A DNA stretch of 64,000 bases from Adineta ricciae (lineage: Eukaryota; Rotifera; Eurotatoria; Adinetida; Adinetidae), in contig CAJNOJ010000025.1 of the NCBI GenBank assembly GCA_905250025.1, forward strand, positions 186,001 to 250,000, given 5' to 3'. Under the pieces are notes generated by a model, which had not been told where the DNA came from, did no database searches, and saw only the letters and a program-made list of their open reading frames with translations. The translations under genes were made by a program, and so were the position numbers. Below are positions 54,988 to 64,000 of the stretch, in pieces (position 1 is the stretch's first letter; every line of letters begins with the position of its first letter).

Positions 54988-57107
54988 ATGACTGAAGAAG
55001 TTTCTGACATCACTTCAATGCTGATTCCTAATAATGAAGAGCTGGTAATGTTTTTATATTGGTGTAAATATTATTCTTCATCTAAATATTGTAATGTAGT
55101 TTCTTATACCAAAGATAGCACCAAAAAGAAGGAAATATAAAAGTATCATCACTATGATTGTTTTATTTCTTATCAATTTATTGAATTTCATGGATCGATT
55201 CGCTATAGCAGGTCAGAACACAGCATACACCCTCACCCTAAATGCCTAATTGATCATTTCGTATTTTTAGGTGTCCTTGAATTAGTACAAGAATATTTCC
55301 ATGTGAATGATAAGCAAGCTGGTCTTCTTCAGACAGTTTTCGTATGTAGCTATATGGCATTAGCACCACTTTTCGGTTACCTCGGGTAAAATTGGAGGCG
55401 ATAGATCGACATATATAAACAAAAATATGTTTTAGAGATCGATTTAGTCGCAAAATAATGATCATATTAGGTGTATCACTTTGGTCCATGACGACTGTAG
55501 CTGGATCATTTGTCCCACCGAATGTAAAATTCGCTTTGTCGTTTTTTATCAATAACTTTTTTGTTTTGTTTTCTATTAGCTCTTTTGGCTATTTGTGTTA
55601 TTGCGTAGTTTAGTCGGTGTCGGCGAAGCTTCGTACTCCTGCGTTGCTCCGACAATTATTGCTGATTTATTCACAAGTGACATGCGAACAACAATGTTGG
55701 CCGTTTTCAATATCGCTGTTCCACTCGGCGGGTAAGAACGAACTTGTGTTCTTCCGAGAGGAAAATCTCATTTTAATAATTGTATTTTCTAGTGGACTGG
55801 GGTATATTGTTGGATCATATGTAGCCAAAGCGTTCCATAACGATTGGCGATGGGCTCTACGAGTAATTTATTAATTTTTTTTTCGGCTGAATCAAATGAC
55901 TTTTGCTTTGTTCTAATATAGGTCACACCTGTGTTTGGTGTTATTTGTGTTATTTTGTTGTGTTTCTTAGTAAAAGAACCACCACGTGGTGATGCGGATG
56001 GTGCTCAGATGCAGAAACGATCTAATTGGTTTTTTGACGTAAAACAAGTTCTAAAAATGTTCGTGATCACATAATCTTAATCAAAAATATGTTTTTATCG
56101 CGTTTTCTATTTAGAAAAACTTTCATTTTAATAACGCTCGGATTTACTTGGGTATCATTCGCATTAGGATCACTTTCTTGGTGGGGACCAATTTTCCTTC
56201 AAAAAGCACATCGAGCAGAAGGTGGTACCGTTGACCCAAAAGATAAATCCAAGTAAAATATCATCGATTCATCGAAACGTCAACATATTTTTCGATTTGA
56301 TTATTTTCTTTAATAGTGTAGCACTCTATTTTGGTATGATTACCTGTGGAGCTGGTATACTTGGTGTAGTACTTGGTAGTGAAATTGCCAAAAGGTATAA
56401 ACTTGTTCGGCAAACGCATTAGTAATATAAACGATGGTCTTTTTTAGATATCGGAAATATAATCGTCGTGCTGATCCAATTGTCTGTGGTATTGCTATTC
56501 TTCTTGCAATGCCGTTCTTATTCTGTGTACTATTACTTGCAAAAGATCATCAGATTTTAACATGGATCTTTATTTTTATTGCTGAAACTTTAATGTGTAG
56601 TAATTGGGCATTGATTTCTGATATGTTAATGGTACGATTGATGTTTTTCCTATTGATTTATCTACATCTTCTTTTTCAGTATATTATCATTCCAACTCGA
56701 CGTGCAACGGCAAGCTCTATTCAAATCTTCATAATGCATCTTTTTGTATGTTTTCTCTCGTAGATAGCGGTTTTATATTTCAAATAATTTCCTTTGTAGG
56801 GTGATGCATCTAGTCCGTATATCGTTGGGCAAATCAGTGATTATTTTCAGCAGGGCGCAGATGACAAGCTAACACCGTGGATTGCATTGCGGAATGCATT
56901 AATGATCACACCTTTTGTTGCGACAGTCGGTGGCGCTGCTTTTCTGTTTGCAGCAGTATTCATTATTCGAGATCGTCGCCGAGCAGAACAAACAATCGAA
57001 TGTATGTATTTCATCGAAAATGAATCTACTGATTAACAAGAGAATCATCCATTCATTTCATAGCCCTGAGACCGTCGAATGATTACGGATTAACAGAAAA
57101 GGATTAG
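54988..57107 (+). CDS. Spinster-type MFS transporter (SPNS)
   Basis: Multi-pass major-facilitator protein of the Spinster family (lysosomal lysophospholipid and sphingosine-1-phosphate exporters), interrupted by about ten short introns. The cytosolic N-terminus ([19 protein letters not shown]) is followed by TM1 with [14 protein letters not shown], the Spinster NxxDR signature. Loop 2-3 carries [15 protein letters not shown], the MFS GDrxxRK motif. TM4-5 contain [20 protein letters not shown], with the family's GEASY, and [10 protein letters not shown]. The second half includes [36 protein letters not shown], and [20 protein letters not shown], the last diagnostic for Spinster. It ends [10 protein letters not shown]. 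Both halves are complete, so the transporter is likely functional; the cargo cannot be told from sequence. Confidence 0.88.
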
Positions 57108-57611
57108 TTTAAGAGTGAAATAAAGTGCGTTTATCTATGCTCAACGATTTGATTGCTATTGCTCGTTCTCCCTATGAAACTTTCCGTTAGTTAGAAACAG
57201 AGAGACAGATTTTTGGTAAATTCTATGATTATGTTTTGTTTCCTGATCATTTCCAGGTGCTCGCTATCATGCAAGTTAAAAATATTGAATAAGGTATGAA
57301 CATTGCTCATTATTAGTTCTAACACTTCTAGAGGAGCAGTCCTTTTTCGAGGAGGAATTTGATCTATTCGCTCTTTTTTTTTAAATTTGAAATTGAAATG
57401 ATAACCAATTGTTTTATTTATTTTTAGCTGCCGTCGATGATTTACAAACTTAATTTCACTTTTTTTCCACTATTTCTATTGTACGAATTTTTTCTGTAAT
57501 TTATTACTGCCTGCAATCAAATACCATAATCAGTCGTTATTTTTGTTATTTGTTTTTTTTCCAAACATTGAATGAAAAGCTTTATATTTTGTAGATTGAA
57601 AGTAAGTTCTA
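57108..57611. other. Spacer between transporter and SPFH gene
   Basis: A 504-nt AT-rich spacer with T-runs. No gene or RNA recognised; the AATAAAG at 57118 probably serves the transporter transcript. Confidence 0.5.
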
Positions 57612-59408
57612 ATGAGTTCAGTGAAGAGATCACCGTTAACATCGATTGAAGTAAGTGAACTTCTTCTACCCAAGAAAATCAGCATAACGAATATTTCAGA
57701 ATCTTTCAACATCAGCGACTCCGGAAGAAATCGAATTACGTGAATTAGTATGAGCTATATCTATTATTTATTCATCTGCTTAAAAGTTGCTTTTTCAAAT
57801 CCTAGAACGAACCATTGTTACAGACAAATGACGAAGCACCGTCATCAACACAGCCTCCGCCTTTCCCGTCAGAAATAGATGAAAGTAAGTTATCTACGTT
57901 CAACTAGTTGATTATGACTGAAAATTTCCAGCAACACCGTTGTCGTTGACTTCTGCCGATGACAATACAGAACCTCAAGTGGAGTTTCGACCAGAACCAG
58001 ATGATGAAACAGATCTTCGACAACGTCGCAGTAGTAATGCCGGTCGCCGTCGTGATTCCGTATCGATGAATAGGTCAAGAAGACGTCAAAACGGTGCCAT
58101 TCGGCAGATGGCACAAAATTTTTGGGCTGAGTAAGAACTTATTCTTTCTCGGATTCTTTCTATTCGCATATTTGTAGTTTATTTCCACGCGATAATCCTC
58201 AAGCGCGTCGTTTACCAATTCTAATTTTTGTGATATTTCTTGTTGTGATAGTTTTAACAATCATATGGATTTTATTTGGTTATACAAGTGTCGATTATGA
58301 CGAAGTAAATTTTCTCGGAATACTTCACTTCTCCTGTACATTTCCTATGTGTATAGTTTGGTGTAACACACAACCTTTTCACTGGTGTGATGAACTTAAA
58401 AGAACCGTACTCAGCTGGCGTGTATCTCATTTTACCATGGCAAAGAATGATTACCTTTGATAAAATAGCGCGATATCAAAACTTCAAAGATTTAACGATA
58501 TTTACTACCGATCAAGCAAGTGTTATTCTTGATGCGACCATTGTTTATAGAATTAGGTAGGCGCATCATCGTCGACTTTCGCAATGAGATCATTTGTTAT
58601 ATTTAGACCTGACCAAATCGAACCTATTTGGTTAAATTTTGCCGATAAGCACGAAGAAGTTCTTCGACATGTTGCAAGTAACATTCTCCGTAATCACGGT
58701 AATCAGTTCTCCATTTACGATTATCGTGCACGTCGAGAACATGTCGAATACCGCTTAGCTCGTACTCTGCAGCAAACATTATCAGGTGATTGTTGTCCAA
58801 CATGTTGCCATACTCACACATGTTCGAAAACGATCGAATATTCCTGTTCGTCGCTAACACATTGTACAAATGCCACGCAAACATGTACGAATGGGTATTT
58901 TGTTGATATTGACGCTGTTTACATCTTCAAAGTGTCTTTACCACAGCAAATTACCAAACGGTTGTATACATTAATGTTGAAACCGATCTTTACCGAAATT
59001 GCGGAAAGTCAAGAAAGTGCAGCTTTGGTTTGGATTGAAACAGAAAGACAGCGAAATGAGTTCTTGAACAAAGCACGGTTTGTCCTGATGAATGCATTAG
59101 CCAACAGTGAATTAACGCAAGAGAAAGCACGAATTCTTTTTCAGCAAAAGTTATTGAAACAATTAAGTTCTTCGGAGCAAAATACATTTAATCGATTGGA
59201 TGTTCAAACGATGATTGACAAATTATCAACAACATTTCTCTTTGAATTGGGTCATTTGGTTAATTTGACACAAGTGGTTAATCATGACTATTTATTCACG
59301 AAATACAATGCTAATCTCAAACCTCAACAGACAAACGATCTATTTGATTTTGTACCTGCTACAAACGTTTTTGATTTGACTGAATTTCTTTCCATACTTG
59401 ATAATTAA
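57612..59408 (+). CDS. SPFH/band-7 domain membrane protein with Cys-rich insert
   Basis: A stomatin/prohibitin/flotillin-like protein anchored by one N-terminal-side helix. Seven exons. An acidic, Arg/Ser-rich cytosolic head (PPPFPSEIDE, RQRRSSNAGRRRDSVSMN) leads to the TM helix (LPILIFVIFLVVIVLTIIWI). The SPFH domain then opens with FGVTHNLFTGVMNLKEPYSA and GVYLILPWQRMITFDKIARY, followed by TTDQASVILDATIVYRI. Inside it lies an insert with eight cysteines (GDCCPTCCHTHTC, SYS-type C, HC, QTC; 58786-58905), unusual for this fold. The remainder (IETERQRNEFLNKARFVLMN, ANSELTQEKARILFQ) resembles the helical SPFH tail. Members scaffold membrane microdomains; the exact role is unknown. The stop is only 50 nt before the CDK5 ATG. 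Confidence 0.75.
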
Positions 59409-59458
59409 TCTGCTTTTTTTTTTAAATCCAAGTATATCAATTTTAATACGTATTTTAG

Positions 59459-60760
59459 ATGTCTCGAGCTGATAAATATGAGAAAATCGAACGCATTGGT
59501 GAAGGTAAGTGAAGAATTCAATTATTTCGTATAAAACATCATTATTATATAGGTACTTATGGAACGGTATACAAGGCTCGAAGTCTATTAACACAAGATA
59601 TCGTCGCTTTGAAAAAAGTTCGATTAGATGATGAAGATGATGTCAGTTGCTTTTCTCTGAAGTCAATATATTCACTTCAGCTTAAATCTCATTTGATTTA
59701 GGGTGTTCCAAGCTCAGCTCTACGTGAAATTTGTCTTCTAAGAGAATTACGTCATCCCAACATAGTCAGGTATATATATATACACTGTCAGCCAAAATAC
59801 CGTTAAGAATCGAAGAATAATCTTGCTTTATTCATGCTTTAGATTATTAGATGTTATTCATACCGAAAAAACCTTAAATCTTATCTTTGAATATTGTGAT
59901 CAAGATTTAAAGAAATATTTTGATTCATGTAACGGAGATATTGATCCGAAAACAGTACAATCCTTTTTCTGGCAGTTATTACAAGGACTATCGTTTTGTC
60001 ATGAACATAGTGTACTCCATCGCGATCTTAAACCACAAAATTTACTGTTAACAAAGGTTTGTTTGGCTTGTTCTACTACTTTGAAAACATTTGAAATCTC
60101 CTATTGGATTTTTGTTTTAGAATGGAGAACTGAAATTAGCTGATTTTGGTTTAGCACGAGCTTATGGCATTCCAGTTAAATGTTATTCATCAGAAGTTGT
60201 AACACTTTGGTATCGACCGCCGGACGTGTTATTTGGTGCAAAAATCTACACAACTTCGATTGATATCTGTAAATATTCTAGAAGAATACGCATAGATATA
60301 CTTTTTTGTATTTTTCTTCTAGGGTCAGCTGGTTGTATCTTTGCAGAGTTGGCCAACGGTGGAAAACCATTGTTTCCTGGCGAGAGTGTTGATGATCAAT
60401 TGAGAAGAATATTCAAGTGAGTTAATTTGAAATGAACTGATTTTCTCGAAAGACTTAAACACTTTTCTAGAGTTATCGGAACACCAACTGAAGAAACTTG
60501 GCCTGGCGTCTCTGCTCTACCTGAATATAAACCTTTTTCAATCTATCAACCAACACTGTCACTGATACACTTTGTACCAAAATTGAATAATAAAGGCAAA
60601 GATCTTTTACTGGTGAATATCAATCCATCTTTCGAAATAACTCGAACCTAAGTTTGTTTTCTCTTTGTAGCGTTGTCTTATTTGTAATCCAAGTCAACGA
60701 ATATCAGCTGCGGATGCGCTACAACATCCATATTTCTCAGATTTTCAATCAGTTAACTAA
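59459..60760 (+). CDS. CDK5: CDK5, cyclin-dependent kinase 5
   Basis: Eight exons (59459-59504, 59553-59641, 59702-59769, 59843-60056, 60121-60268, 60323-60416, 60471-60612, 60671-60760) give 296 residues; human CDK5 has 292. Complete kinase: glycine loop [13 protein letters not shown], catalytic lysine in [14 protein letters not shown], the CDK5-specific [11 protein letters not shown] helix, catalytic loop [20 protein letters not shown] and the activation segment [23 protein letters not shown]5 is activated by p35-type proteins and phosphorylates cytoskeletal and synaptic proteins. The ATG immediately follows ACGTATTTTAG, a 3' splice site, only 50 nt after the SPFH stop codon, with no polyadenylation signal between: strong sign of a shared pre-mRNA. 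Confidence 0.97.
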
Positions 60761-61353
60761 TGGAATCTTCTTTGGTGCATTCATTTGTTTACAGAATGAA
60801 TGAATTTTCTTTTTCTTTACGGTACACATCTTCGTCATCTGTTGTCAAGCGTCATGTATTATTCGTCTAAACTAGTTATGTTTTTTTCGTTGTGTATTTA
60901 TATGTCTTTTAATTCTTCTCAAAGAAACAAATAAATCTAGGAAGCTGTTCGACCTTCATCATGACAAACGAACTTTTTTTTTGGAGATTTTTATTTTATA
61001 ATATGAGCATAAAAACAAGATGAGAGAAAAGTAACGCATCGACATGAACTTTTTTTTGTATATGTGATGAAATTGAAGAGAAAAAAGATAGTAGAAGAGC
61101 ACGAAAAAAGTAGCAGATTCGAATCTAACTACGGAGAATCAGGACGAGCTGGAATGAAGTATACATGTATATGTATCTAAGATTTCGCGGTTGTATTTGA
61201 TGGTTCCATGTGAATAAAATGCATATAATAAGGAAAAGAAAAGAAAAGCAAACGAAAAGAAGAAGAATGTATAGTTTGTTTTTAATAATCAGTCAGATCT
61301 CAATAAATTTCCTCCTTCTATATAAACTGTTATATACAGAATATAAATCAAAT
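60761..61353. other. Convergent CDK5-TMEM59 spacer
   Basis: 3' untranslated regions of two convergent genes. AATAAA near 60930 serves CDK5. Purine-rich AAGAAAAG runs near 61235-61265. No further gene seen. Confidence 0.6.
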
Positions 61354-62766
61354 TTAAATGTTGGATAATTTAACTTTGATAGGTAATGATTCGGTCACTT
61401 GATAAGGTTCATCATCAGGTTGAATTTTTTCCTTTTCGAATCCATCGTATTCATATGGATTGTAGATAAGTTCTTGAGCACGAACTGATAAATTGCGTGA
61501 TGGTGTATGACGGCAAAGTGAGACAACCATATCTAAAGATATTCACATATCTTATCGATAAAACAAACAACAATGTTATCTGTACTTACACCAAAGAATA
61601 GCCGATGATGAGAGAAGAATGCCAAGAAAGATCCAAATGGGAATTTTAGGTTGTCGGCGAACAAGATTGCTCCATTCAGTACGAATGTTGTCAACGAATT
61701 GTCGAAGGCGATTGCTAACGGGTCGCATGCGATCATGAATCAATTGTTGATGTTCACGTGGGTGTTGCATGACATGGCGAAATTCGCTGAAGAATGGACG
61801 TTTCTCATGAGGTTCTTCGCTTGATTCGCTCGATGAGTCGACCCGAAGGTTGCTTGAGACACGAACGATCGGGATTGTTTGAACTAATTTCGAAACTGCA
61901 CCGAATTCTGGTGATTTAGGGAGATCTTTACCATTCTCTTCGAAGGATTTACGAATGGATTCTTCAATAAGATTGGTCTTTTCTTGGAATCGTCGGATCA
62001 TATCATTGAACATTTGAATCGGGTCACCGTTGAAGAGACTTGGAGCCGATGGCATTTCTAATGATGGACGATTACGAAGACGAATAAGAATAATTGAACG
62101 TGGTCGACCTCCCTCAGGACCCATAGGGATGATTTGTGGAATTTTAAATCCCTAGAATTGCAATGTTAATTTTGATGGATATTATGTCATTGATCCTTAC
62201 CGGAATTGGGTCAATAAGCGGAGCTGGATTTGGCTTCTCGATGTTGATTTCTCCGGCTGGACGACTCAAANCGAATAAGAATAATTGAACGTGGTCGACC
62301 TCCCTCAGGACCCATAGGGATGATTTGTGGAATTTTAAATCCCTAGAATTGCAATGTTAATTTTGATGGATATTATGTCATTGATCCTTACCGGAATTGG
62401 GTCAATAAGCGGAGCTGGATTTGGCTTCTCGATGTTGATTTCTCCGGCTGGACGACTCAAAGTGCAGCCAACTTGACAGCTAGCTTGAACTTTGTCGTCT
62501 TTCGAATATGATTTACATTGTGTGGCACAATCTTCATTGAGTAACTTTAAATCACAACCTGAAACAAAGGTAGATTTGCTTTATCTTGTCATATTTTCTT
62601 ACAATTAAGACAAACCTTTTTTGCAAGCTTCTAAATGAATTGCATTGGCAGCATAATTGGAATGACAGCCTGTATAACAGCTATTCTCCGTATTGAATAG
62701 TGATTCTATTAAGCCGGTTGCTGGCGATGATGCCAGTAAAATGGCAAAAACAAGAAGTTTCACCAT
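61354..62766 (-). CDS. TMEM59: TMEM59-like type I membrane glycoprotein
   Basis: Exons read leftward (62766-62616, 62558-62392, 62151-61590, 61532-61354) give 352 residues. Signal peptide MVKLLVFAILLASSPATG; the luminal cysteine modules (NSCYTGCHSNYAANAIHLEA ending CKKGCDL, then CATQC and ASCQVGCTL) match human TMEM59 (SCHRSCEMTY, CQRGC, CESAC, CHLGC). A charged luminal spacer follows, a TM helix (IPIWIFLGILLSSSAILW), and a cytosolic tail ending LPIKVKLSNI, like human LPTKVNL. TMEM59 acts in Golgi glycosylation control and in ATG16L1-dependent autophagy; whether the ATG16L1-binding motif persists is unclear. The second intron contains an exact duplicate of 190 bp flanked by a single N, an assembly artefact; without it that intron would be about 50 nt. 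Confidence 0.87.
62081..62461. repeat. Exact 190-bp direct duplication around an N (assembly artefact)
   Basis: 62081-62270 and 62272-62461 are identical by eye over 190 bases, separated by a single N at 62271. This is the pattern of two contig ends joined without collapsing their overlap, not a biological tandem repeat. It falls in TMEM59 and duplicates an exon/intron boundary region. Confidence 0.92.
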
Positions 62767-63455
62767 TGTATGCGCGTTTTTTCTTCGTCAAACAAATGAA
62801 TTTATCTAATTTATACGAAGAGCAAAAGTAGTAATCAAATCTGGCTATTAGAAATTAGAAGAAAAACAAAATCACGAAGGAAACACAGACAGCCGGAGCG
62901 TTACTTTAGTCTAAGGAGCAACTGTTTTTTTCTCGTATGTTCGATCAATTTTTTTCTTTCTTCGCCCTTCAACCCTTTTCTATACTACCGTGCATTGCAA
63001 AAAGAAAACTGCGAAGAAAGAAAAAAAAAGTATTTTTCAGACTATTTTCTCGTCAGCAAAGTGTAACTTGATTCGGTCCGCTGCTTTTGAGAATACAAAG
63101 AAAAGAATGGAAGAAAAAAAACTGATCATAGACAAAATGCAAAATGATAAAAGTACAAGTCATAGCGAGCACGAGTGATGTCAATAATATAGAAACAAAC
63201 AAGAGAGGAGGAGCAAGAAAGGGCAAAATGGAGGATCGCATGTAGCCCTTCTTTCTTTCTTTCTGCGAATGATTCATGTTCCAACAATTAATGTACGTGA
63301 ATTAAAACTACATGTAAACTACTCCTTCATTTTGTTTATTCAGAAGTATAAAAGAATAGCAGGCATCTGTATTCAATCCGCCTTTTTTTGTAATCAAAAT
63401 AATAAAATGGGCAAAAATTTTCATCGATAGATGTCTCCAGCATTACTTCGTTCTA
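62767..63455. other. Spacer, 5' flank of TMEM59 to astacin 3' end
   Basis: About 690 nt. Purine-rich AAGAAAAAG runs and a CTTTCTTTCTTTC stretch; AATAAAATGG near 63400. No gene recognised; the short open frames here follow the base bias. Confidence 0.5.
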
Positions 63456-64000
63456 CTATGCATTTTTGCAGTTGTATAGTTGACGAACTTCAAAAATGTC
63501 CGTTGGACTAAGTACGCTAGCACCATGAAGTACAACACCGGCTTTTCGTGGAACCATTGTTGGTTTACCATTTTTGCTGAAAGCATTTCCGAAATAATGC
63601 ATGATACTCGCATAGTCATATATGCTGTTTTGATTGTATACGGACGAGCCCCATGCATACTTCTCAAAACTATTGCTTTAACAAAGAAAAACACAAGATG
63701 ATCATTTAGAGAAAAGGGATAACTGTTAAATTTGCTTACTTGGCCATCTTCGATGTTCTCCCAGTTGATTTGGACATAGTTGTCCCGATCTGGTCGGCAT
63801 TGTTCATGATGAAAACCTGTCGAAGGACTCATTGGAAGATTTCTTTTGAAATGAAAAATAAAAATTTACCAAGTATGTGCATCAACTCATGTTGAATAAC
63901 ACCAGTATCAAAACAGCCGTCTTTTTGTAAGTATATTTCTGATTGCCCATGACTTATGTATCCTACCTATAATGTTCATAACATATGTTTGAAGATCATT
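63456..64000 (-). CDS. Astacin-family metalloprotease, 3' part (runs off window)
   Basis: Zinc endopeptidase of family M12A, secreted in other animals. Exon 63966-63870 gives VGYISHGQSEIYLQKDGCFD and IQHELMHILG; exon 63816-63740 continues FHHEQCRPDRDNYVQINWEN, completing the astacin signature HExxHxxGFxHE. The last exon (from about 63678 to 63456) has YDYASIMHYFGNAFSKNGKP, with the Met-turn (SIMHY), and ends QLYNCKNA. The frame does not join cleanly at the final intron: the best-matching exon start (NSFEKYAWG) is off by one from the donor at 63739, though a later acceptor (TTTTGAG|AAG) restores frame by dropping about four residues. The 5' exons, including signal and pro-peptide, lie beyond position 64000. 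Confidence 0.85.

Overview
This is a eukaryotic nuclear window, almost certainly from a small invertebrate and most likely a bdelloid rotifer. Every conserved gene is an animal orthologue (PLRG1, MRPL30, TMEM164, ACSF3, CAD, NDUFA2, ESF1, NCKIPSD/SPIN90, M6/PLP, VPS13D, neurochondrin, Spinster-type MFS, CDK5, TMEM59, astacin). They are packed tightly and split by very short GT-AG introns, mostly 45-65 nt. The rotifer assignment is an inference. It rests on the compactness, an AT-rich coding style, a single-exon rhodopsin-like GPCR, a FLYWCH/MULE transposase-derived gene and an intron-poor Zn-alcohol dehydrogenase that looks more microbial or fungal than animal. I rebuilt most genes exon by exon; for 13 of them the exon lengths sum to multiples of three.

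Layout. 0.2-4.9 kb (+): PLRG1, MRPL30 and TMEM164, head to tail with gaps of only about 120-140 nt. 5.0-9.2 kb (-): two tandem, diverged ACSF3-like malonyl-CoA synthetases. 9.2-10.1 kb: an unidentified coding-like fragment. 10.1-11.5 kb (+): Zn-dependent alcohol/formaldehyde dehydrogenase-like gene. 11.5-13.4 kb: no gene seen. 13.5-14.5 kb (+): orphan GPCR. 14.9-16.5 kb (-): a FLYWCH-MULE gene broken by a frameshift and a nonsense codon. 16.6-24.0 kb: a repeat island with at least three low-copy repeat pairs, palindromic modules, short TIR elements in opposite orientations, a long inverted repeat, poly-C with an assembly gap, and one small secreted-protein gene at 18.6-18.9 kb.

From 24.2 kb the window is gene-dense again: CAD, NDUFA2, ESF1 (+), NCKIPSD-like (-), M6, VPS13D, a short neurochondrin, a Spinster-type transporter, an SPFH/band-7 membrane protein and CDK5 (all +), then TMEM59 (-) and the 3' end of an astacin protease (-) running off the right edge.

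Functionally most genes are housekeeping: pyrimidine synthesis (CAD), mitochondrial function (MRPL30, NDUFA2, ACSF3), splicing and ribosome biogenesis (PLRG1, ESF1), lipid transport and remodelling (VPS13D, TMEM164, Spinster) and signalling or cytoskeleton (CDK5, SPIN90, M6). The most interesting organisational signal is several same-strand gene sets with 50-175 nt spacing. Their downstream start codons sit just after a TTTAG-type 3' splice site, as expected for operons resolved by spliced-leader trans-splicing. I did not find a convincing undescribed enzymatic or defence system; the repeat island and the candidate operons are the places to look.
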